DNA of 64,000 bases, taken from positions 124,001-188,000 of the forward strand of contig CALXRL010000007.1 in NCBI GenBank assembly GCA_944390735.1, given 5' to 3'. Within the stretch, counting starts at the first letter, position 1; each line of letters opens with the position of its first letter. The stretch is from an uncultured Victivallales bacterium (GTDB lineage Bacteria > Verrucomicrobiota > Lentisphaeria > Victivallales > UBA1829). The notes below the pieces were generated by a model. The model had not been told where the DNA came from. It saw only the letters and a program-made list of their open reading frames with translations, and did not search any database. Both the position numbers and the translations under genes were made by a program. Shown one piece after another: positions 44,552 through 52,645 of the stretch.

Positions 44552-45594
44552 TCTTCCCTCTCCTGTTGTTTGATGCAATTGTATGGTTTTGTGGACATTC
44601 GTTCCACATAGACGGCCGGAAGTTTGACTTTTGCACTGCACGGGCGGTTGTGTTCGATGGCTTCGATCAGCAGATCCGCGGTTTTTTCGCCGATCTCCTC
44701 AAAAGGCGTGGTGAACGTGGAGAGCGGCGGATTGGAAAAATCGGTATAGTCCAGATTCGCATAGCCGATGACGGAGAAATCGTCGGGAATCCGGAATCCC
44801 GCCTGGGTGGCGTACTGAATGAAACGGAGAGCGAGCGGGTCGGCTTCGCAGAAGAAGGCGGTCGGACGATCGGGACGGCGGCAGAATTCCGCAACCTTTG
44901 CGGCGTCCTCCGGGTTCCACGACCCGTTTCCGGAAAGTCCCAGCCGGATGCTCTCTCCATCTTCCAGTCCGAGTTCCTTCAGGCGCCGGAGGAAGTTCCG
45001 CTGTTTGGTTTTGAGTCCGGACGAATGCTCGACATACACCAGTCCGAGTCTTCGATGACCGAGTTCATAGAGCTTGTCCGCCGCGGCCGCGGCTCCGGCG
45101 GCGTCGTCGGAACTGACCTCGATGATTGATTCGGAAACTTCCGCGAAAGTGGTCATTGCCGCTTTGACGTTCCACAATTTCAGCAGCCGAAGAAGCTCCC
45201 GGGAAAGATCCCTGTTCAGACTGATGATGACTCCGGGAATCATGTTCGAGATGATTTTATCCGCAAGAGGTTCCAGCGCATCTCCATCGTTGTGAATATA
45301 CATTCGCAGACTGTATCCGTTCCGGTTCAGCGAGTCGTTGATGCCTGCGATGATGCGCATGGTGTAGGAGGTCGAGAGTCTTCCGCTGACATACGCGATC
45401 ACTCTGGACTTGCCGCTCCGCACCGAGGATGCCAGTTCATTGCGCCGGTATCCCATTTCCTTTGCGGTTTGCAGAACCCTGCGGCAGAGCTCCTCCGAAA
45501 GACCGACGCTGGATGCCGTTCCGTTTAAAATAAACGAAACCGTGGATCGCCCGATCCCGCATCGCTCCGCAATGTCCTTCATTGTGACCCGCAT
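44548..45594 (-). CDS. LacI-family transcriptional regulator
   Basis: 348 residues. N-terminal LacI helix-turn-helix [20 protein letters not shown] with hinge helix [17 protein letters not shown], then a periplasmic-binding-protein-like sensor domain ([61 protein letters not shown]). GGAG lies ten nt before the ATG at 45594; an internal ATG at 45582 is the alternative. It is the first gene of its own operon and thus probably senses a sugar and controls the pseudopilin, the secreted glycosidase and the GH29-like enzyme behind it. Confidence 0.95.
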   Translation of the reverse strand: MRVTMKDIAERCGIGRSTVSFILNGTASSVGLSEELCRRVLQTAKEMGYRRNELASSVRSGKSRVIAYVSGRLSTSYTMRIIAGINDSLNRNGYSLRMYIHNDGDALEPLADKIISNMIPGVIISLNRDLSRELLRLLKLWNVKAAMTTFAEVSESIIEVSSDDAAGAAAAADKLYELGHRRLGLVYVEHSSGLKTKQRNFLRRLKELGLEDGESIRLGLSGNGSWNPEDAAKVAEFCRRPDRPTAFFCEADPLALRFIQYATQAGFRIPDDFSVIGYANLDYTDFSNPPLSTFTTPFEEIGEKTADLLIEAIEHNRPCSAKVKLPAVYVERMSTKPYNCIKQQEREE

Positions 45595-45629
45595 TCTGAA
45601 AAATCTCCATCTAGATCGTGTTAGTATTC

Positions 45630-45658
45630 ATTATACAACATTTTTCTTTTTTTGTCAA
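45630..45658 (-). promoter_or_regulatory. Perfect consensus promoter of LacI operon
   Basis: On the minus strand TTGACA (45658-45653), 17-nt spacer, TATAAT (45635-45630): exact sigma70 consensus in every position. Such strength implies need for repression, which suits a LacI-type first gene. The leader contains a palindrome ATCTAGAT (45609-45616), too short to call an operator. Confidence 0.93.
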
Positions 45659-45748
45659 GGGGAGTCGATGGGGAAAAAATGAAAAATTCGAGTTCTTCCC
45701 CGATTCGGGATTCTGAGGGGGACGGATGGAAAAAAGGGGAACTTTCGG

Positions 45749-45782
45749 AAAAACGATACGGGAGCGCGGGGGCTCCCGTATC
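45749..45782 (-). terminator. Terminator of the MarR fusion gene
   Basis: GATACGGGAGC (45782-45772 on the minus strand) pairs perfectly with GCTCCCGTATC (45765-45755) around a 6-nt loop, then GTTTTT on the minus strand. Confidence 0.88.
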
Positions 45783-45799
45783 AGGCATGCGCCTTCCGT

Positions 45800-46147
45800 T
45801 CAGGCGAGAAGGGAGGCGTTTTCGAGGATTTTCAGTCCGGCTGCGCAGGCGGGGCAGTCGCACCATTTTCCGCCGGCGGCTTTGACCTCGTGGGCATGAG
45901 CCGCCATGGCAGCGGCCTTTTCCGCGCCGAAGATGTCAGCGGCTCTGGAGGATTCGAAGAATTCGATGACGTGATCAATGGTGGCGATGTCTTCCCGGAT
46001 CTCCTGAAGCAGTTCGGCACCGGCGGCCTTTTCCTCTCCGGAGCCCATTGCCCTGAGATATTTTTCTCCGGCGGCTTTGAGTTCCTTGCAGCAGGAAGGG
46101 GCGGCGATCATGTTTCTGACGGTCTGAGCGAGTTCTGTTCTGTCCAT
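45800..46147 (-). CDS. Alternative product: small CDCPAC protein from internal start
   Basis: ATG at 46147 with AAGGAG at 46160-46155 and seven nt spacing gives a 115-residue protein (MDRTELAQTVRNMI onward) of the size of stand-alone homologues. The ribosome-binding site lies inside the coding sequence of the MarR linker, which would be pointless unless it is used or was recently separate. Lacks a signal peptide. The Cys pairs CC near residue 16 and CDCPAC near residue 98 could bind metal. Confidence 0.6.
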   Translation of the reverse strand: MDRTELAQTVRNMIAAPSCCKELKAAGEKYLRAMGSGEEKAAGAELLQEIREDIATIDHVIEFFESSRAADIFGAEKAAAMAAHAHEVKAAGGKWCDCPACAAGLKILENASLLA

Positions 46148-46636
46148 GTTCCATCTCCTTTTGTTATGATGGTTCCAGTTGTCGGGACTGGAGTTGTTCC
46201 ATTGTGCTTCCGCGCGGCGCAGATTCTCGAGCACGCGTTCCAGATCGTGCTCAAGGCGTTCCGCTTCTTCTCCGGTGAATCCCTGATAGGTCAGGTCGTT
46301 CATCCGTCTGGAGACCTCCTGATATTCCCGTTCAAGTGCGCGGGCTTTTCCGGTCAGGACGATCAGTGTTTTCCGGCGGTCGCCGGGCGCCGGCCGCCGC
46401 TGAATCAGTTCTTTGTGTTCCATGCGGTCCAGCATTCCGGTCAGGGTGGCGTTGGTCAGTCCGGTTCCGCAGGCAAGAGTCTGGATGGAGACGGCGTCGC
46501 GGTTCCAGAGCACATGCAGAATCCGTCCCTGCGGCCCGCTGAACTCGTCAATTCCATACTCCGCCAGCATTCTTTCCAGCAGACGGCCGATGTGCTGTTT
46601 GCACAAGGTAATCAGCATTCCGATCCTGCGGTTCAT
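45800..46636 (-). CDS. MarR regulator fused to small Cys-containing domain
   Basis: 278 residues in one uninterrupted frame. Residues 1-145 form a MarR winged helix (FSGPQGRILHVLWNRDAVSI, GLTNATLTGMLDRMEHKELI, GDRRKTLIVLT). A hydrophilic linker (NNSSPDNWNHHNKRRWN) leads to residues 164-278, which look like a small free-standing protein known from Clostridia and often labelled as Hsp90-like: PSCCKELKAAGEKYL, DIATIDHVIEFFESS, HAHEVKAAGGKWCDCPACAAGL. The CDCPAC motif may bind metal or sense redox. A strong AAGGAG lies seven nt before the internal Met164 codon, so a separate C-terminal protein is probably also made. What the regulator senses is unknown. Confidence 0.82.
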   Translation of the reverse strand: MNRRIGMLITLCKQHIGRLLERMLAEYGIDEFSGPQGRILHVLWNRDAVSIQTLACGTGLTNATLTGMLDRMEHKELIQRRPAPGDRRKTLIVLTGKARALEREYQEVSRRMNDLTYQGFTGEEAERLEHDLERVLENLRRAEAQWNNSSPDNWNHHNKRRWNMDRTELAQTVRNMIAAPSCCKELKAAGEKYLRAMGSGEEKAAGAELLQEIREDIATIDHVIEFFESSRAADIFGAEKAAAMAAHAHEVKAAGGKWCDCPACAAGLKILENASLLA

Positions 46637-46693
46637 GAGTCGAAGGCCTCCTGCTTTCCGGTTTTTGTTGTTCGGATCCGGAAATTATGGAAA

Positions 46694-46722
46694 AATATAT
46701 TATGGTAGCGAAATAATTTCAA
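46694..46722 (-). promoter_or_regulatory. Promoter of MarR fusion gene
   Basis: On the minus strand TTGAAA (46722-46717), 17-nt spacer, TATATT (46699-46694). ATTATGG occurs as a direct repeat at 46684-46690 and 46699-46705 on the plus strand around the -10 box, a possible autoregulatory site. Confidence 0.75.
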
Positions 46723-46811
46723 GCCTTTTCTGAAAAAAAGTCGTTTTCCCCGGATGGGGAGGAGGGGAATGAGCAGCCGCACCGGCGATCCGGGGAAGAG
46801 GGGGGGAAAAG

Positions 46812-46839
46812 TTGAAATTTAGGGGAGAACGTGTATATT
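46812..46839 (+). promoter_or_regulatory. Promoter of mnmA-hydE
   Basis: TTGAAA (46812-46817), 16-nt spacer, TATATT (46834-46839). The leader runs about 70 nt to the ATG at 46914, which follows AGGAGG. Confidence 0.75.
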
Positions 46840-46913
46840 TCCCAATTCCGGGAGCTGCGTGACATTGCAGTCGCGCGGAGAGGGAAAACCGGTTTGAACA
46901 GGAGGAAAAGAAC

Positions 46914-47981
46914 ATGAAAATACTGGTCGGATTGAGCGGCGGAGTGGATTCCGCAGTAGCGGCCATGCTCCTGAAGCGGGCCGGACATGAGGTTTCCGGA
47001 GCCATTATGCGCATCTGGAGCGGGAACCACTCGTTCCGGGGCGGTACCGGCAAAGGGTGTTACAGTGCGGACAAGCAGGAGGATATGGATTGCGCGTCGC
47101 AGGTTGCGGAGCGGATCGGAATTCCGTTCCGGATCGTGGATGTCTCCCGGGAATATGAGGAAGTGGTCATTGAGAATTTCCGCAGGGAGTATCAGTCTGC
47201 GCGCACGCCGAATCCCTGCATCCGCTGCAACAGCTACATCAAATTCGGCGCGTTTCCGGCGGCGGCGCGGAAACTGGGACTGGAATTCGATTGTTTTGCC
47301 ACGGGTCATTATGTGCGTCTGCGGAAGGAAAACGGACGTTTTCAGCTTCTTCGCGCATCCGATCCGGCCAAGGACCAGTCCTATTTTCTCTATCGGCTGA
47401 CGCAGGAGCAGCTGTCTTGTGTGCTGTTTCCGCTGGGCGGATACCGGAAGTCGGAGATCCGCGCGATGGCGGCCGAATTCGGGCTTCCCGTCTCGGACCG
47501 TCCGGACAGTCAGGACTTCTATTCCGGCGACTACCGGGATATTCTTCAGCGGGCGGAAGAGCCCGGGAAAATCGTGGATGAAACCGGAAAAGTGGTGGGA
47601 CATCACAACGGGTTCTGGGGCTATACCATCGGTCAGCGGCGCGGTCTCGGCGTGGCGGCGAAGCATCCGCTCTACGTGACCGGACTGGACCCGGAGAACA
47701 ACGTGGTTCATGTGGGACCCGTGGAGATGCTGAAAAAAACGAAAATGCGCGTGACCGATCTGAACTGGAGCGGCATTCCCGTTCCGGACGGCCCGCGCGA
47801 TGTCCGCATCAAGGTGCGATCCATGGGAATGGGCACTGCGGGATCCATCCGCCCGCTGTCGGATGGCAGCGTCGCGGTGGAGTTTTATGAAGAACAGAAA
47901 TCGCCGACTCCCGGGCAGTCCGCCGTGTTCTACGATGGCGACCTGCTGCTCGGCGGCGGCCTGATCGGGGAGGTCGACTGA
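46914..47981 (+). CDS. mnmA: tRNA 2-thiouridylase MnmA, variant lacking one catalytic Cys
   Basis: 355 residues. N-terminal PP-loop GLSGGVDSAVAAMLL, acceptor loop GCYSADKQEDMDCAS, NPCIRCNSYIKFGAF with C102 and C105, DQSYFLYRLTQEQL, and the C-terminal beta barrel with YTIGQRRGLGV. MnmA adds sulphur to U34 of Lys, Glu and Gln tRNAs. The second catalytic cysteine, normally in a GICF or QDICF context, is missing: the site reads SQDFYSGDY with Y203 in its place. This variant probably uses another Cys or a cluster for sulphur transfer. HydE follows after 1 nt. Confidence 0.88.
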   Translation: MKILVGLSGGVDSAVAAMLLKRAGHEVSGAIMRIWSGNHSFRGGTGKGCYSADKQEDMDCASQVAERIGIPFRIVDVSREYEEVVIENFRREYQSARTPNPCIRCNSYIKFGAFPAAARKLGLEFDCFATGHYVRLRKENGRFQLLRASDPAKDQSYFLYRLTQEQLSCVLFPLGGYRKSEIRAMAAEFGLPVSDRPDSQDFYSGDYRDILQRAEEPGKIVDETGKVVGHHNGFWGYTIGQRRGLGVAAKHPLYVTGLDPENNVVHVGPVEMLKKTKMRVTDLNWSGIPVPDGPRDVRIKVRSMGMGTAGSIRPLSDGSVAVEFYEEQKSPTPGQSAVFYDGDLLLGGGLIGEVD

Positions 47982-47982
47982 A

Positions 47983-49038
47983 ATGATGCTTACGGATCGT
48001 GAACTTGCCGCTTATCTGGAACTGACGGATCCGGCGGAACAGCAGGCGCTGTACCGCAAAGCGTATGAGGTGAAGCTCCGCAGGATCGGCGCGAAGGTCA
48101 GTCTGCGGGGACTCATTGAGATCAGCAACATCTGCCGGAAGAACTGCTACTACTGCGGCATCCGCAGCGGCAACGCCACCGTCCGACGGTATCGGATTGA
48201 GGCGGAGGATATCATTCATTCGGCGCTGTGGGCGCTGGACCATCACTACGGCTCCGTGGTGCTTCAGTCCGGAGAGGTGGTTTCCGAGGAGTTCTCCTCC
48301 TTTGTCGAGAGGGTGGTTCGCGAGATCCGCAGCCGGAGCGACGGCCGGCTCGGAATCACGCTCTGCTGCGGTGAACAGACCCCGGAGGTCTATGAGCGCT
48401 GGCGCAAAGCGGGAGCTCATCGCTATCTGCTCCGTCTGGAGACCTCCGATCCGGAATTCTATGCGAAGCTGCATCCGGCGGATCACAATTTTGAAGCGCG
48501 CAGGCAGTGTCTCCGGGAACTGCGCAGACTGGATTACCAGGTCGGTTCCGGCGTGATGAGCGGACTGCCCGGTCAGACGACGGAACAGCTTGTCCATGAT
48601 CTGCGTTTCTTTCAGGAGTTCGATCTGGACATGATTGGAATGGGTCCCTACATTCCGCATCCCGACACCCCGCTGGGACGGGGAATCGTCCTGACGCCGG
48701 AATACCGGCGCAGACAGCTGGAAATCGGACTGAAAATGATCGCCTGCACGCGTCTTCTGCTGGAGGATGTGAACATCGCCTCCACGACGGCGCTTCAGGC
48801 GCTCAGCGAGACCGGCCGCGAACAGGGGCTTCTCGCCGGAGCCAACGTCATCATGCCGAACGTGACCGACACCTCCTACCGCCGCGGCTATCAGCTCTAT
48901 GCCGACAAGCCCGCGCTGGATGAGAACTCCGAGCAGAGCTCTTCCGCCCTTACGGCCAAAATCCTTTCCGTCGGCGAGCAGATCCTCTGGGACGAATACG
49001 GCGATTCCCGTCACTACTTCCAGCGGAAACAGAAGTGA
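47983..49038 (+). CDS. hydE: [FeFe]-hydrogenase maturase HydE (radical SAM)
   Basis: 351 residues. Radical-SAM CX3CX2C motif CRKNCYYCG following ISN, then VVLQSGEVVSEEF, CCGEQTPEVYERWRKAGAHRY, LRLETSDPEFYAKLHP, SGVMSGLPGQTTEQLV, MIGMGPYIPHPDTPLG and ANVIMPNVTDTSYRRGYQLY, all HydE signatures. It acts in building the H-cluster dithiolate bridge together with HydF and HydG. Neither they nor a hydrogenase is in this window. One nt separates it from mnmA, so expression of the two is linked. Implies anaerobic hydrogen metabolism. Confidence 0.95.
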   Translation: MMLTDRELAAYLELTDPAEQQALYRKAYEVKLRRIGAKVSLRGLIEISNICRKNCYYCGIRSGNATVRRYRIEAEDIIHSALWALDHHYGSVVLQSGEVVSEEFSSFVERVVREIRSRSDGRLGITLCCGEQTPEVYERWRKAGAHRYLLRLETSDPEFYAKLHPADHNFEARRQCLRELRRLDYQVGSGVMSGLPGQTTEQLVHDLRFFQEFDLDMIGMGPYIPHPDTPLGRGIVLTPEYRRRQLEIGLKMIACTRLLLEDVNIASTTALQALSETGREQGLLAGANVIMPNVTDTSYRRGYQLYADKPALDENSEQSSSALTAKILSVGEQILWDEYGDSRHYFQRKQK

Positions 49039-49065
49039 TTCGGGGGAACGGAGCCGGTTTTTCTT

Positions 49066-49091
49066 CTACCGGTCCGGTAGAGATTTATTTT
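49066..49091 (+). terminator. Possible terminator after hydE
   Basis: CTACCGGTCCGGTAG (49066-49080) is a perfect palindrome that can fold into a five-pair hairpin, followed by AGATTTATTTT. The T-rich tail is imperfect. Confidence 0.4.
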
Positions 49092-49102
49092 CCAGCCATG
49101 GT

Positions 49103-49131
49103 TTGACAAGGCTTCCCGCGTCTGTTATATT
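49103..49131 (+). promoter_or_regulatory. Promoter of cysK
   Basis: Perfect TTGACA (49103-49108), 17-nt spacer, TATATT (49126-49131), about 40 nt before the ATG. Confidence 0.85.
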
Positions 49132-49176
49132 ACAAACAACGACCGGAACGGTCGAGTAGGAAAGGGAAGCTGCGAA

Positions 49177-50097
49177 ATGACGAAAATTGCTGACTGCATT
49201 ACGGATCGGATCGGCGGGACTCCGCTGGTCAGGATCCACCGTCTCAACGACGGCGGGGCGGAGATCCTCGCCAAAGTGGAATATTTCAATCCCGGGGGCA
49301 GCGTCAAGGACCGCATCGCGCTGGCGATGATTGAGGACGCCGAACAGCGGGGATTGCTCCGGCCCGGAGGGCTGATTATCGAACCAACGTCCGGCAATAC
49401 GGGTATCGGTCTTGCGCTGGTTGCCGCGGTCAAGGGGTACCGGCTGATTCTGACCATGCCGGAGACCATGAGCATGGAACGGCGGAAACTTCTCCAGGCC
49501 TACGGAGCGGAACTGGTCCTCACCGACGGCGCCGCCGGAATGAAGGGCGCCATCGCCCGAGCCGAGGAGATTCATGCGGAAAATCCGGGATCGTTCATCC
49601 CGCAGCAGTTTGAAAATCCCTCGAATCCTGCATGTCATCGTGCGACGACCGCGGAGGAGATCTGGAGCGATACGGATGGCAAGGTCGACGCCTTTGTCGC
49701 CGGAGTCGGAACGGGCGGAACCCTCACGGGAATCGGAGAAGTGCTGAAACAGCGGAATCCGGATCTGAAACTGGTGGCGGTCGAGCCGGACACCTCCGCC
49801 GTTCTGAGCGGCGGCAAAGCCGGTCCGCATAAAATTCAGGGAATCGGTGCGGGGTTTGTCCCCGGCGTGCTGAAAACCGAACTGATCGACCGGATCATTC
49901 CGGTCTCCGCCGAAGATGCCGGACGAACCGCCCGGGAAGCGGCAAAACGGGAAGGTCTGCTGATCGGAATCTCCTCGGGAGCGGCGCTGTTTGCGGCACT
50001 CACGCTGAGCCGGGAGCCGCAGTGGAAGGGGAAACGCATCGTTGTTCTTCTGCCGGACAGCGGGGAACGGTATCTTTCCACCTGGCTTTTCCAGTAA
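49177..50097 (+). CDS. cysK: Cysteine synthase (O-acetylserine sulfhydrylase)
   Basis: 306 residues. PLP lysine in [13 protein letters not shown], substrate loop [11 protein letters not shown], phosphate-binding [11 protein letters not shown], and C-terminal [12 protein letters not shown], all standard for CysK/CysM. Converts O-acetylserine and sulphide to cysteine. Length is normal and no regulatory domain is attached. Monocistronic, flanked by its own promoter and a strong bidirectional terminator. Confidence 0.96.
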   Translation: MTKIADCITDRIGGTPLVRIHRLNDGGAEILAKVEYFNPGGSVKDRIALAMIEDAEQRGLLRPGGLIIEPTSGNTGIGLALVAAVKGYRLILTMPETMSMERRKLLQAYGAELVLTDGAAGMKGAIARAEEIHAENPGSFIPQQFENPSNPACHRATTAEEIWSDTDGKVDAFVAGVGTGGTLTGIGEVLKQRNPDLKLVAVEPDTSAVLSGGKAGPHKIQGIGAGFVPGVLKTELIDRIIPVSAEDAGRTAREAAKREGLLIGISSGAALFAALTLSREPQWKGKRIVVLLPDSGERYLSTWLFQ

Positions 50098-50154
50098 GAG
50101 CCTCCGGCGGGGCGCGGAGGGGAAGTTCGGATGCGGGGGACGCGTTCCGGAAAT

Positions 50155-50205
50155 CAGAAAAAAACGGATCGGAGCAGAAGGAGATCTTCTGCTCCGATCT
50201 TTTTT
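50155..50205. terminator. Bidirectional terminator between cysK and phoU
   Basis: GATCGGAGCAGAAG (50167-50180) pairs perfectly with CTTCTGCTCCGATC (50186-50199) around a 5-nt loop. T6 follows on the plus strand (50200-50205), and a run of seven A precedes it, giving T7 on the minus strand. Serves both converging operons. Confidence 0.96.
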
Positions 50206-50263
50206 CCCCGGATTCCCGATCCGGCGGACGCAAACGGAGAAAAACGGAGGGAAGGGAAGGAAA

Positions 50264-50953
50264 TCAGGAGCTTTTCTTCCGTTTGAATTCGCCGTCGATT
50301 CCGGTGCGGTGACGGACGATGGCGCCTTTGACCATGTAGATGACATCTTCGTCGATGTTGGTGGCGCAGTCGCCGATTCGTTCGAGATGTTTGGAAACGT
50401 TGAGAATATTGAGATACCGCTCCACATTTTCCGGATGCCGGTGCATGAGTTCGAGCAGTTTTGCATGGTTTTCGCGGTTCATTTCATCAATGACGTCATC
50501 ATAGGCGATGCCTTCGGAGGCGAGATCGGCGTCGAGTTTGATGAGCGCTTCGAGACTTTTGCTCAGGGCGTTTTTGGTGCATTCGGTGAGGGGGCGCAGA
50601 TCGACGGGGATCTCCTCGGTGGACATGGAATAGTAGGAGAGGGCCCGTTTGGCGATGTTGACGGCGAGGTCGCCGATCCGTTCCAGATCGTTGTTCATTT
50701 TCAGGCAGGCGATGACGTAGCGCAGATCGCCGGCGACCGGCTGGTGCAAGGCAAGGATTTTCAGACACTCCTCTTCGACGTCGAGTTCGAAATGGTCGAT
50801 TTCGATATCGTTTTCAATGACGCGTTCGGCTTTTTTCCGGTCGTTGGACATGACGGAGTCGACGGCGTCGACGACGGCCTCCTCCACCATGCCGCAGAGG
50901 ATCAGGATGCTCTTTTTGAGCTTGGAGATTTCATTGTCGAGAATGACAGACAT
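50264..50953 (-). CDS. phoU: Phosphate transport regulator PhoU
   Basis: 229 residues, all alpha-helical, with the tandem PhoU motifs: EVVIENDIEIDHFELDVEEE-like metal-binding repeat in the first half, RYVIACLKMNNDLERIGDLA, and in the second half NVSKHLERIGDCATNI. PhoU binds metal and links the Pst transporter with the PhoR kinase to keep Pho genes off when phosphate is ample. Last gene of the pst operon, 34 nt after pstB. Confidence 0.95.
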   Translation of the reverse strand: MSVILDNEISKLKKSILILCGMVEEAVVDAVDSVMSNDRKKAERVIENDIEIDHFELDVEEECLKILALHQPVAGDLRYVIACLKMNNDLERIGDLAVNIAKRALSYYSMSTEEIPVDLRPLTECTKNALSKSLEALIKLDADLASEGIAYDDVIDEMNRENHAKLLELMHRHPENVERYLNILNVSKHLERIGDCATNIDEDVIYMVKGAIVRHRTGIDGEFKRKKSS

Positions 50954-50987
50954 TGTCGGGTTCCTTTTCTGAAAGATTCCGGGCGGA

Positions 50988-51767
50988 TCAGCCGAAGCGT
51001 CCGGTGATGTAGTCTTCGGTTTTTTTCTGTTTCGGTTTTGTGAAGAGTTCGGAGGTTTTTCCGTATTCCACGATTACGCCTTTGTAGAAGAATCCGGTGT
51101 AATCGGAGACGCGGGCCGCCTGCTGCATGTTGTGCGTGACGATCACGATGGTGAACTCCTTTTTGAGTTCTCCGATCAGATCCTCGACCTTGGAGGTTCC
51201 GATGGGGTCGATGGCGGAGGTCGGTTCGTCCATGAGCAGGACCTCGGGGCGGATGGCGATGGCGCGTGCGATGCAGAGTCGCTGCTGCTGTCCGCCGGAG
51301 AGGGCGGTGCCCGGTTTCCGGAGCTTGTCCTTGACCTCGTCCCAGAGGGCGGCGCCGCGGAGACTTTCCTCGACACGGTCGGCGATTTCGCTGCGCCGGA
51401 GCTTGTAGTGGAGCTTGAGTCCGTAGGCGATGTTGTCAAAGACGGACATCGGAAACGGCGTCGGTTTCTGGAAAATCATGCCGACCTTGCGCCGGAGTTC
51501 GAGCAGATCCATGGACGGATCCAGAATGTTCTGTCCGTCGATCCGGATCTCCCCTTCCGCGCGCTGGTCCCGGTAGAGCTGGTAGATGCGGTTGTAGATC
51601 CGCAGGTGAGTCGACTTGCCGCAGCCGGAGGGCCCGATCACCGCGGTGACGCGGTTCCGGTAGATTTCAATGTTGTTGTCGAAGAGCGCCTGATGGTTCC
51701 CGTAGTAGAAATTCAGGTGCCGGACGGAAATTTTCACTTGTTCGTCGATGGGCGAGTCCGTTGTCAT
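50988..51767 (-). CDS. pstB: Phosphate ABC transporter ATPase PstB
   Basis: 259 residues from the ATG at 51767, which overlaps the pstA stop as ATGA; a longer reading begins inside pstA. Walker [11 protein letters not shown]-loop [20 protein letters not shown], signature [16 protein letters not shown], Walker [14 protein letters not shown] and H-loop [11 protein letters not shown] are all intact. Energises phosphate import on the cytoplasmic face. Confidence 0.97.
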   Translation of the reverse strand: MTTDSPIDEQVKISVRHLNFYYGNHQALFDNNIEIYRNRVTAVIGPSGCGKSTHLRIYNRIYQLYRDQRAEGEIRIDGQNILDPSMDLLELRRKVGMIFQKPTPFPMSVFDNIAYGLKLHYKLRRSEIADRVEESLRGAALWDEVKDKLRKPGTALSGGQQQRLCIARAIAIRPEVLLMDEPTSAIDPIGTSKVEDLIGELKKEFTIVIVTHNMQQAARVSDYTGFFYKGVIVEYGKTSELFTKPKQKKTEDYITGRFG

Positions 51768-52645
51768 GCTTTTTTCTCCCTGAATGCCGTTCTGCAGATG
51801 ATGTTGAGCGCGAGAACGGCAAATGTGATGATGAGTGCCGCGCCCCATGCGCGCACATGCATGGTTTCAAACGGCGAATTGGTTGCGTATTCCGTCATGG
51901 TGACGGTGAGGTTCGCCGTCGGCTGGGTGAAGAATCCGGTGGGCCAGGCGTCGCTGGTGAGCGCCGTGAAGAGCAGGGGCGCCGTTTCCCCGGCGACGCG
52001 CGCCACGGCAAGCAGAACACCCGTGATGAGTCCGCTGCGCGCGGAGCGGAAGACCACCGCCAGCGTGATTCTCCAGCGGGGGGCTCCGATCGCCAGTGCC
52101 GATTCCCGCAGGGCGTTCGGAACCATGCAGAGCATATCCTCCGTCGTCCGGAGAATGACGGGGAACATGATGATCGCCAGCGCCACCGAACCGGCGAATC
52201 CCGAAAAGTTTCCGGTGGTCATGACCAGCAGCGTGTAGACAAAGAGTCCCACGATGATCGACGGCATGCCCATCATGACGTTCGCGGAAAAGCGGATCGC
52301 ATTGCCGAATCTGGAATCCCGCGAGAATTCCGAAAGACAGATCCCGCCGAGCAGTCCCGCCGGAACCGCCATGATCGTGGCCGCCAGCGTGATGACGGCG
52401 GTTCCGAGGATGGCGTTGAGCATTCCGCCGTCCGGGATGCCGTAGGGCTTTGTCGGCTGCGTCAGAAAGGAGAGGGAGAGCGAATGCATTCCGTTGCGGA
52501 GAATCGTCCAGAGAATCCAGAGGAGAAACACCGCGGCAATCAGCGTCCCGGCCGCCGAGATTGCAATGACAAACCAGTTTGTCAGTTTGCGGCGGAAGAG
52601 TCCGCGTCGTCTGCATTTGAGGGGGGATGGGGAAGAGCTTGTCAT
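51764..52645 (-). CDS. pstA: Phosphate ABC transporter permease PstA
   Basis: 293 residues with six transmembrane segments and the binding-protein-dependent transport loop ([20 protein letters not shown], the EAA-type motif that contacts PstB). [17 protein letters not shown] and [18 protein letters not shown] are typical. Overlaps pstC and pstB by 4 bp at either end. Confidence 0.96.
   Translation of the reverse strand: MTSSSPSPLKCRRRGLFRRKLTNWFVIAISAAGTLIAAVFLLWILWTILRNGMHSLSLSFLTQPTKPYGIPDGGMLNAILGTAVITLAATIMAVPAGLLGGICLSEFSRDSRFGNAIRFSANVMMGMPSIIVGLFVYTLLVMTTGNFSGFAGSVALAIIMFPVILRTTEDMLCMVPNALRESALAIGAPRWRITLAVVFRSARSGLITGVLLAVARVAGETAPLLFTALTSDAWPTGFFTQPTANLTVTMTEYATNSPFETMHVRAWGAALIITFAVLALNIICRTAFREKKA

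Noticed and set aside
45609-45616. ATCTAGAT palindrome in the LacI leader as an operator
   Set aside because: Only 8 bp, no central CG as in typical LacI-family operators; not enough to call.
46741-46811. G-rich stretch upstream of the mnmA promoter as a quadruplex element
   Set aside because: Several G runs but interrupted by long mixed sequence; ordinary for this GC-rich genome.
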